The notes beneath the pieces were generated by a model, which worked only from the letters and a program-made list of their open reading frames with translations, was not told the origin of the DNA and made no database searches. Below, piece after piece: positions 16,596 through 23,393 of a stretch of 46,161 nucleotides of DNA (its first letter is position 1; each line of letters opens with the position of its first letter). The translations under genes and the position numbers were made by a program. The DNA is from an uncultured Muribaculaceae bacterium (GTDB lineage: Bacteria > Bacteroidota > Bacteroidia > Bacteroidales > Muribaculaceae), in NCBI GenBank assembly GCA_934636465.1, contig CAKUAR010000017.1, positions 1 through 46,161 of the forward strand. Reading direction: 5' to 3'.

Positions 16596-18148
16596 GCAAT
16601 ATTCCTTTACTTTTTCCTGAAGAAGAACTTTTGGTTGCAACCAGTGCAGAAGAATGGAAATTATCTAGTTTTTCTGCTGACGGATTTTGTTCGGATCGAG
16701 AGCGCAAAAAACTGGAAGATAAGTATTGGAAGATAACAGAAATAACCGATAAGTTTAACCGTCAAAGTGTAAGCTATCAGTTAAGCAAGAATGACAGTCT
16801 ACATAGGTGGTTCAAATACAGAGAAGGATTCTCTTCTCAGTTAGTAAGAATTCTTTTAGATGAATTTAAAATCAACAAAGGAGATTTGGTAATGGATCCT
16901 TTTATGGGATCTGGTACTACTGCTTTGGTATGTGCATTAGAAGGTATTAATAGTATCGGTTATGACATTTTACCAATGTCAAGATTATCCATTATGGCAA
17001 AAAGTGCCGTATATGATTACAATATAGAAGAATTATATGCTATTTTAGGTGATATTAGGAATTTAGAAGTACCGTCTAATTATAACAAACATACAGCTTA
17101 TGTATCCATAACCAAGGGGGCATACCCAGATAAAGAGAGTAAGGCCATAGCTTACTATACAGAATATTTTGAAAATTCTAACTATTCTGATATTTCCAAG
17201 AATTTATTAAAGTTATGTATTCTTAATTCTCTGGAAAAAATTAGCTATACTATTAAATCCGGACAGTATTTAAGTTGGGATCATAGATGTCCTAAAATTA
17301 TAGAAATTAATAGATTAAGGACCGAAGCTGGGAAAAAGCCTTTTGTGAATAAAAACAATAAAGGTGAGCTGCCAACACTAAAAGAAGCCTTACTGGTGGA
17401 ATTTACGCAGATGATAGTAGACATTTCTGGTTTTCAAGATAAAGATTCGAGTTTTAGTGCAACTTGCAACTATATTGAGGGTAGTGTCTTATTTGAGATA
17501 ACAAAAGTAAAAGCAAATTCTATATCAGGAGTGATAACATCTCCTCCATATTGTAATCGCTATGACTATACCCGTACATACGGATTAGAATTAGCATATA
17601 TGGGCAAAAATGATGATGATATAAAGAAACTTCGCCAAACACTACTATCTTGTACTGTTGAAAGCAAATCAAAGGTAGAAATGCTCAAAAATCACTATGA
17701 GAAAATAGGTAGGAGCGAATATTACGAAAATGTTATGGACATAGTTAGAAACAATAGTGTCCTTAACGAAATCATTTCTGCACTACAAGCAAGAAATGCA
17801 AAAGGTGAGATAAATAATAAAGGTATTCTTCGAATGGTTGAAAGTTATTTTGTAGAGTTGGCTTTCTTGTTTTCTGAATTATATCGAATATGCAAACCTG
17901 GTGCAAAGGTCGCATTTGTAAATGACAATGTGCGTTATGCTGGTGAAGTAATACCTGTTGATTATTTATGCACAAATATTGCAGAACAATTAGGCTTTAA
18001 GCCTGTAAAAATATACACTTTAAGGCAAAAAAAAGGTAATAGTAGCCAACAAATGGCTAAATATGGCCGTGTTGCGATTCGTAAAAGTATAACAATTTGG
18101 GAAAAAACTTCATCTGATGTTATTACATTTCTAAATGGGAAAATATAG
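16574..18148 (+). CDS. Type II DNA methyltransferase (probably N4-cytosine) of the restriction system
   Basis: This 524-residue methylase should protect the sites cut by the adjacent endonuclease. It has the SAM-binding motif I VMDPFMGSGTT (107-116) and the catalytic motif IV TSPPY (322-326), followed by CNRYDYTRTYGLELAYMG. TSPPY is typical of amino-methylases and often of N4-cytosine enzymes, in line with M.AvaI. Motif I comes about 210 residues before motif IV, not after it as in the usual beta-class order, so target recognition probably lies between them. The start codon is within the restriction gene (22-nt overlap), indicating translational coupling. Same AT-rich composition as its partner. 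Confidence 0.85.
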   Translation: MACKTSISNIPLLFPEEELLVATSAEEWKLSSFSADGFCSDRERKKLEDKYWKITEITDKFNRQSVSYQLSKNDSLHRWFKYREGFSSQLVRILLDEFKINKGDLVMDPFMGSGTTALVCALEGINSIGYDILPMSRLSIMAKSAVYDYNIEELYAILGDIRNLEVPSNYNKHTAYVSITKGAYPDKESKAIAYYTEYFENSNYSDISKNLLKLCILNSLEKISYTIKSGQYLSWDHRCPKIIEINRLRTEAGKKPFVNKNNKGELPTLKEALLVEFTQMIVDISGFQDKDSSFSATCNYIEGSVLFEITKVKANSISGVITSPPYCNRYDYTRTYGLELAYMGKNDDDIKKLRQTLLSCTVESKSKVEMLKNHYEKIGRSEYYENVMDIVRNNSVLNEIISALQARNAKGEINNKGILRMVESYFVELAFLFSELYRICKPGAKVAFVNDNVRYAGEVIPVDYLCTNIAEQLGFKPVKIYTLRQKKGNSSQQMAKYGRVAIRKSITIWEKTSSDVITFLNGKI

Positions 18149-18187
18149 AAATACTTGGTAAATCTGAATTTCAAGTAGAATCTGATT

Positions 18188-18301
18188 ATGGGCGAAATGG
18201 AAATGAAGGAATTACAAGGGAAATTAGATAATATGCTAAATCTGGATAAATTTGGCAATTTGTCCAATCTCGTTAGTGCCTTATCGCATTTTAGCCTATA
18301 A
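18188..18301 (+). CDS. Possible small ORF (37 aa) after the methylase
   Basis: An ATG frame encodes MGEMEMKELQGKLDNMLNLD and a short leucine-rich tail, predicted helical. A second overlapping frame without a start codon (from 18122, containing KSEFQVESDYGRNGNEG) is open across the same stretch, so this may be the debris of a third gene in the restriction cluster. Function unknown. Confidence 0.25.
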   Translation: MGEMEMKELQGKLDNMLNLDKFGNLSNLVSALSHFSL

Positions 18302-18635
18302 GTCAAAACGTGCAACCCCTAAAGCCTCATAATATAAAAAGCACATTTAAAAATTGTTCCGAATCAATAAGAGTAATTATGCCTATAAAGCAAACACTCT
18401 GCGTTGCTTTGTTTTTGTGAATTGCTGAAATCAAAGCATACAAAAATGTGCCTTATAATGATGTGTATATGTGTGCCCAACGTTTGTCAATTAGGACTTT
18501 CGGTAGGACATGCATAGCAAATATAATATTTTTGTATTAGATTTTGTAGTTTAATTTGATATTTTGAACATAAAAACTGTTTTTGGCACATGTATTGTGA
18601 GAAAGTCAAGGAGTTGTTGCGAGATGATAAAAACT
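18302..18635. other. AT-rich intergenic stretch without recognised gene
   Basis: No frame of useful length, RNA gene or clear promoter is seen. The only frames are under 25 residues. It spans the right edge of the AT-rich block and ends at the terminator of the GH71/99-like gene. Confidence 0.6.
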
Positions 18636-18673
18636 AAAAAGCCCGGAAAGGCGGTGAACCTTTTCGGGCTTTT
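18636..18673 (-). terminator. Terminator of the GH71/99-like gene
   Basis: AAAAGCCCGGAAAGG and CCTTTTCGGGCTTTT pair over 15 positions with one wobble, around a 7-nt loop. T-runs lie on both sides, so it can act in both directions; the minus-strand gene ends 25 nt away. Confidence 0.85.
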
Positions 18674-18697
18674 GTGTGGGTGTTTGTTGTAGGGTGA

Positions 18698-21226
18698 TTA
18701 CTTGACAATCACTTTTTGGGTGTTGCCGCCGGCCACGATGAAATACACGCCTGGGGCTACGGCAATCGAATTGGCTGCTGTGCCGATATAGGCTCCGCTA
18801 AGGTTATAAATCTTGGCAGGAGCCGTGGTGTGGATTGTGCCATCCTCAGCGTAGCCGAGAACTACGGTTTTGTCAGTGGCTACGCTTTCCACTCCGGATG
18901 TGAGCTTTGAGCCTTTGTAGCGGTAGTTGAAGCGGTTGTTTGGAGCGCAGTCGCCAAAAGAGATGAAGTCGAGAATGTCGGTGGTTGACTTGTTGATGTT
19001 GTCAATCCACTTGAAGTCGAAGTCGCGGTCCTCGGTGAGGGCAACGGCCGACTTGGGTACTGTGAGCATCATTTCTTTGCCCGACACAACGTATGTTACC
19101 TCGCTGATGGCTTCCCAAGCCTTAGAGGCGGTGTCGTAGGTGTAGAGCTTCATTTGTGAGCCGTCGTTTGCCACCATGTAGTTGTAGCCGTTCCAGCCGT
19201 TCTTATAGTTGCAGTCGGCGTTGAGGAGCAGCGTGAGCCAATATTGGTCAGCTGAGGCCGAGATGGCAGAAATGTCAGATTTTGTCTTTACGTAGAAGTA
19301 AAGGTTGGCGTTGTCTTTGGTGACCTTGGCCGAAACGATGTCGTTGGTGGCGCGCTTGGTGGTGGCGGCACTGTTGACATACATGGCGTCGCCCGGTTCG
19401 TCCTTAAATTCGGGAGTGATGTCGCTCCACTGGTCGAAAGAGCCGTTGAGGTCGATTGTCTTTGACTTGTTTGGCACAGGAATGGCGCGCACGCCCTTGT
19501 ATTTGCGAGTGTTGTCGATGAGCTGCAGATAGTAGTTGTCGCGGATAAGCGGCTCTTTGCTTGGCTCGATGTCGCGGCTGAACTCTTGGTTGTAAACGTC
19601 AACGAAATAGGTTTCGCCGATTTTGGCTGTTGCGCCTGGGCGAATGTTGCCAAACTCGCTTTCGCTCTTAATCAGGAAGCGTTGAGCCATCCACTCGTTC
19701 CACTGGGTGACCATGACCACTGGCGGGTGCATTTTGTGAGCTTGAGTCCACTGCTCGGCGAAGAACAGACCTTGAGGCGTCTCCTTGCACAAGCCATATT
19801 TGTCGAATGCTGGCTCCACTCCGTTGTGGAAACTCTTGCCAATCTTGGAGTAAGGGTGCTGGGCTGTTGACACGATGATTTGCTCGTTGATTTTCTGCTT
19901 GTTGACTGTCTTGTAGCCCACTTGCTGCGGATAGTTGGCAACCCATGGCCAGCGGTTTTCTCCAGTTTCCCAAGCCCATGAATAGCGTGCGGTGAAGTGG
20001 TCTTTTATGTCGGAGGTCCAGTTCTTGTATTCACTCTCGTTGACGAGAATGAGAGGTTTGCCGTCCCAGTAGAACCAATATTTGTTGTACTTGGAGTCTT
20101 TATACCATTTCTCATAGAGGCGGCTCACGGTGCTGGTGCAGGCAGAGTGGGTGGTGAACATGAGTTTTGGCCACTTGAGGCCGAGAGCGGCGCGGCGGTC
20201 AATCTCGTTCATCACGGCTTGCACTTGGTCGTCGTAGGTAAACCTATTGGTCACATCGAAATAATAGAAGTCGATGCCGGCGTCCATAAGCATTTGCATG
20301 TGTTTGGCAATTACGTAGCTGTCGCCGCCCTTGTAGTAGCCGAGGGCTGGCTCGCCACCCCAGTGAAACGCACCCACACCTCCCCAAGCAGGATTGTCGG
20401 GGTTGGCGGCAAGAAGCTTGGTGATGTCTTTGGTCTCGTTGCCGTGCTGTCCGTGCCACACGTAATAGAACATGCCTATGGTGCCCTTGCCTGGAAGAGC
20501 CAAGCCGTTGTCGGAGGTCTCGACAGTGCGGCCAAGCTCGTCGTCGCACACCCAGGTGTCGGCAAGCGGGTCGTAGGTCACATCGACGATGTTTTTGTCG
20601 TCGTCGCTGGTGATTTGCGTTAAGATGAGCGTGTTGCGGATTCCAGGCTTGAGGCAAAGCTTGTGGTTGCCGTTGACCGACTCCACATAGGTGGGGTCGA
20701 AATGCGGATTTTTGCCCTCAAAGTCCTCTTTGAGAACTATGGCGGTGGTGCCCTTACTGTCGGTGGCAGTTACCTCCACATTGTCGAAACGCACGTTTTG
20801 GCGCTCGTTGTTGCTGTTGGTGGCATAGAAGCCCACTTGGTGATTTGAGAGCAAGTTGTAGGTATCAGTGTATTTGTTGATTTCCTTGCCGTTGACAATG
20901 GTGGTGACCACATTGCCATCGACTTTGAGCTGAACGTGCATGCTGTCAGTGTAGGCAAACGACTTGGTGGGCACGTCGTCGTAGTAGTTCTCACCTTTGA
21001 TGTAGGGGCTTGGGCAGATGTAAACCGAAGAACCGCTTTTCTCAAAATCCCACAGCAGATAGTTGCCGTCGCCATTGGGCGAAAGCAGAATCCCGCCGCC
21101 GGCATTGATGATGTTTACATCGACATCGACAGTGTATTTCTCACTGCCTGCCGCGGCATTGGCATTGAAGCCCATGAGCTGACTAACAGCCAGAGCCATG
21201 CCTAAAGAAAGTGTTTTTATTTTCAT
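18698..21226 (-). CDS. Secreted GH71/99-like glycoside hydrolase, full-length copy
   Basis: This 842-residue enzyme probably acts on alpha-linked glycans outside the inner membrane. Order: signal peptide (1-26, ending ANAAA), a concanavalin-like module (about 29-211: DGNYLLWDFEKSGSS, VQLKVDGNVVTTIVNGKEI, VGFYATNSN), the catalytic barrel (about 225-575) with GMFYYVWHGQHG, MQMLMDAGIDFYYFD and VVMVTQWNEW (the Glu is a likely catalytic residue, as in FNEW of GH99), a CBM9/DOMON-like domain (about 595-770: SFDQWSDI, NLYFYVKT), and a tail of the type IX sorting pattern (KIYNLSGAYIG ... GVYFIVAGG ... KVIVK). A near-identical but shorter copy lies directly upstream. Family assignment is from motifs. 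Confidence 0.8.
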   Translation of the reverse strand: MKIKTLSLGMALAVSQLMGFNANAAAGSEKYTVDVDVNIINAGGGILLSPNGDGNYLLWDFEKSGSSVYICPSPYIKGENYYDDVPTKSFAYTDSMHVQLKVDGNVVTTIVNGKEINKYTDTYNLLSNHQVGFYATNSNNERQNVRFDNVEVTATDSKGTTAIVLKEDFEGKNPHFDPTYVESVNGNHKLCLKPGIRNTLILTQITSDDDKNIVDVTYDPLADTWVCDDELGRTVETSDNGLALPGKGTIGMFYYVWHGQHGNETKDITKLLAANPDNPAWGGVGAFHWGGEPALGYYKGGDSYVIAKHMQMLMDAGIDFYYFDVTNRFTYDDQVQAVMNEIDRRAALGLKWPKLMFTTHSACTSTVSRLYEKWYKDSKYNKYWFYWDGKPLILVNESEYKNWTSDIKDHFTARYSWAWETGENRWPWVANYPQQVGYKTVNKQKINEQIIVSTAQHPYSKIGKSFHNGVEPAFDKYGLCKETPQGLFFAEQWTQAHKMHPPVVMVTQWNEWMAQRFLIKSESEFGNIRPGATAKIGETYFVDVYNQEFSRDIEPSKEPLIRDNYYLQLIDNTRKYKGVRAIPVPNKSKTIDLNGSFDQWSDITPEFKDEPGDAMYVNSAATTKRATNDIVSAKVTKDNANLYFYVKTKSDISAISASADQYWLTLLLNADCNYKNGWNGYNYMVANDGSQMKLYTYDTASKAWEAISEVTYVVSGKEMMLTVPKSAVALTEDRDFDFKWIDNINKSTTDILDFISFGDCAPNNRFNYRYKGSKLTSGVESVATDKTVVLGYAEDGTIHTTAPAKIYNLSGAYIGTAANSIAVAPGVYFIVAGGNTQKVIVK

Positions 21227-21257
21227 TGATTAATGATTATATTATTGTTATACTCTT

Positions 21258-21265
21258 CAAAATTA
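21258..21265 (-). promoter_or_regulatory. -7 promoter box of the full-length GH71/99-like gene
   Basis: On the minus strand TAATTTTG matches TAnnTTTG, 32 nt before the ATG at 21226. The region upstream is a duplicate of that before the second copy. Confidence 0.5.
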
Positions 21266-21344
21266 ATTAAAGTTGTTGATATAGAGAGGCTGAATGTGCG
21301 CAAAAATGACGCTTGTGTGGTTTTGTCAGTGTAAATGGTTGCAT

Positions 21345-23180
21345 TTACTTGATGAGAACTACGGTCTTGTCTGAGGCTGCGCTTTCCACTCCGGATGTGA
21401 GCTTTGAGCCTTTGTAGCGGTAGTTGAAGCGGTTGTTTGGAGCGCAGTCGCCAAAAGAGATGAAGTCGAGAATGTCGGTGGTTGACTTGTTGATGTTGTC
21501 AATCCACTTGAAGTCGAAGTCACGGTCCTCGGTGAGGGCAACGGCTGACTTGGGTACTGTGAGCATCATTTCCTTGCCCGCCACCACATAAGTGACCTCG
21601 CTGATGGCTTTCCAAGCCTTGTCGGCGGTGTCGTAGGTGTAGAGCTTCATTTGTGAGCCGTCGTTGGCCACCATGTAGTCGTAGCCGCTCCAGCCGTTCT
21701 TGTAGTTGCAATCGGCGTTGAGGAGCAGAGTGAGCCAATATTGGTCAGCGGAGGCCGAAATGGCGGAAATGTCGGATTTGGTCTTTACGTAGAAGTAGAG
21801 GTTGGCGTTGTCTTTGGTGACCTTGGCCGAAACGATGTCGTTGGTAGCGCGCTTGGTGGTGGCGGCACTGTTGACATACATGGCGTCGCCTGGTTCGTCC
21901 TTAAACTCAGGAGTGATGTCGCTCCACTGGTCGAAAGAGCCGTTGATGTCGATGGTCTTTGACTTGTTTGGCACAGGAATGGCGCGCACGCCCTTGTATT
22001 TGCGGGTGTTGTCGATGAGCTGTAGGTAGTAGTTGTCGCGTATAAGCGAATCCTTGCTTGGCTCTATGTCGCGGCTGAACTCTTGGTTGTAAACGTCAAC
22101 GAAATAGGTTTCACCGATTTTGGCTGTTGCGCCTGGGCGAATGTTGCCCAACTCGCTTTCGCTCTTAATCAAGAAGCGTTGAGCCATCCACTCGTTCCAC
22201 TGGGTGACCATGACCACTGGTGGGTGCATCTTGTGAGCCTGGCTCCATTGCTCGGCGAAGAACAAACCGTAGGGCGTTTCTTTGCACAAGCCATATTTGT
22301 CGAACTCCGGCTCCACTCCGTTGTGGAAACTCTTGCCAATCTTGGAGTAAGGGTGCTGTGCTGTTGACACTATGATTTGCTCGTTGATTTTCTGCTTGTT
22401 GAGGGTCTTGTAGCCCACTTGCTGCGGATAGTTGGCAACCCAAGGCCAACGGTTTTCTCCAGTTTCCCAAGCCCAAGATTCGCGTGCAGTGAAGTGGTCT
22501 TTGATGTCGGAAGAACAATTGTTGAATTCGTTTTCGTTGACTAGAATGAGAGGCTTGCCGTCCCAGTAGAACCAATATTTGTCGTACTTGGAGTCTTTAT
22601 ACCATTTCTCATAGAGATGGCTCACGGTTTTGTCGCAGGCGAAGTGTGTGGCGAACACGAGTTTTGGCCACTTGAGGCCGAGAGCGGCGCGGCGGTCAAT
22701 CTCGTTCATCACGGCCTGCACTTGGTCGTCGTAGGTGAAAGCGTTGGTCGCATCGAAATAATAGAAGTCGATGCCGGCGTCCATAAGCATTTGCATGTGT
22801 TTGGCAATGACGTAGCTGTCGCCGCCCTTGTAGTAGCCGATGGCTGGCTCGCCACCCCAGTGGAACTCGCCAACTTTTCCCCAAGCCGGATTGTCGGGGT
22901 TGGCGGCAAGAAGCTTGGTGATGTCTTTGGTCTCGTTGCCGTGCTGTCCGTGCCACACGTAATAGAACATGCCTATGGCGCCCTTGCCTGGGAGAGCCAA
23001 GCCATTGTCGGAGGTTTCGACCACGCGGCCAAGCTCGTCGTCGCACACCCAGGTGTCGGCAAGCGGGTCGTAGGTCACATCGACGATGTTTTTTTTACTG
23101 CCGGCTGCGGCATTGGCATTGAAGCCCATGAGCTGGCTAACAGCCAGAGCCATGCCTAAAGAAAGTGTTTTTATTTTCAT
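21345..23180 (-). CDS. Secreted GH71/99-like glycoside hydrolase, shortened copy
   Basis: This 611-residue paralogue of the gene at 18698-21226 shares an identical signal peptide (residues 1-28) and nearly identical catalytic and CBM9-like domains, including GMFYYVWHGQHG and VVMVTQWNEW. It lacks the 181-residue concanavalin-like module: residue 28 of the signal region is joined after two lysines to NIVDVTYDPL, which is residue 212 onward in the longer copy. It also lacks the C-terminal sorting-type tail, ending DKTVVLIK. The catalytic domain appears intact, so it is probably active but with different binding and localisation. The two genes arose by tandem duplication. Confidence 0.82.
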   Translation of the reverse strand: MKIKTLSLGMALAVSQLMGFNANAAAGSKKNIVDVTYDPLADTWVCDDELGRVVETSDNGLALPGKGAIGMFYYVWHGQHGNETKDITKLLAANPDNPAWGKVGEFHWGGEPAIGYYKGGDSYVIAKHMQMLMDAGIDFYYFDATNAFTYDDQVQAVMNEIDRRAALGLKWPKLVFATHFACDKTVSHLYEKWYKDSKYDKYWFYWDGKPLILVNENEFNNCSSDIKDHFTARESWAWETGENRWPWVANYPQQVGYKTLNKQKINEQIIVSTAQHPYSKIGKSFHNGVEPEFDKYGLCKETPYGLFFAEQWSQAHKMHPPVVMVTQWNEWMAQRFLIKSESELGNIRPGATAKIGETYFVDVYNQEFSRDIEPSKDSLIRDNYYLQLIDNTRKYKGVRAIPVPNKSKTIDINGSFDQWSDITPEFKDEPGDAMYVNSAATTKRATNDIVSAKVTKDNANLYFYVKTKSDISAISASADQYWLTLLLNADCNYKNGWSGYDYMVANDGSQMKLYTYDTADKAWKAISEVTYVVAGKEMMLTVPKSAVALTEDRDFDFKWIDNINKSTTDILDFISFGDCAPNNRFNYRYKGSKLTSGVESAASDKTVVLIK

Positions 23181-23204
23181 TGATTATATTATTGTACTAA
23201 TCTT

Positions 23205-23212
23205 TAAAATTA
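23205..23212 (-). promoter_or_regulatory. Degenerate -7 box of the shortened GH71/99-like gene
   Basis: The position equivalent to TAATTTTG of the longer copy reads TAATTTTA on the minus strand, losing the final G of TAnnTTTG. Confidence 0.35.
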
Positions 23213-23320
23213 ATGAAAGTTGTTGATATAGAGAGGCAGAATGTGCGCGAAAATAAATAAGTGAATAGTAGTTATGAAGCAAAGATAATGCTTTGTGGTT
23301 GAAATGCAATGGTTTGTGCG

Positions 23321-23360
23321 AAAAAAAGCAACCGCTTCTTGTGCCACAAGAAACGGCTGC
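23321..23360 (-). terminator. Terminator of the DUF5722-like gene
   Basis: GCAACCGCTTCTTGTG (23328-23343) pairs with CACAAGAAACGGCTGC (23345-23360) with two internal mismatches, and seven T follow on the minus strand. Confidence 0.8.
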
Positions 23361-23393
23361 CTGATTATGTGTCGTGATGATTGCTTGTCAGCG

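Larger units (their letters stand above)
21345..23253. repeat. Second copy of a tandem duplication covering a GH71/99-like gene and its leader
   Basis: The coding sequence matches 18848-21226 apart from the missing module and tail. The leader is also copied: the AGTTGTTGATATAGAGAGGC stretch occurs at about 21271 and again at about 23218. Confidence 0.85.

Noticed and set aside
18563..18610. Promoter and 15-residue peptide (MYCEKVKELLRDDKN) before the GH71/99 terminator
   Set aside because: The frame is very short, the promoter-like boxes have poor spacing, and no further support was found.
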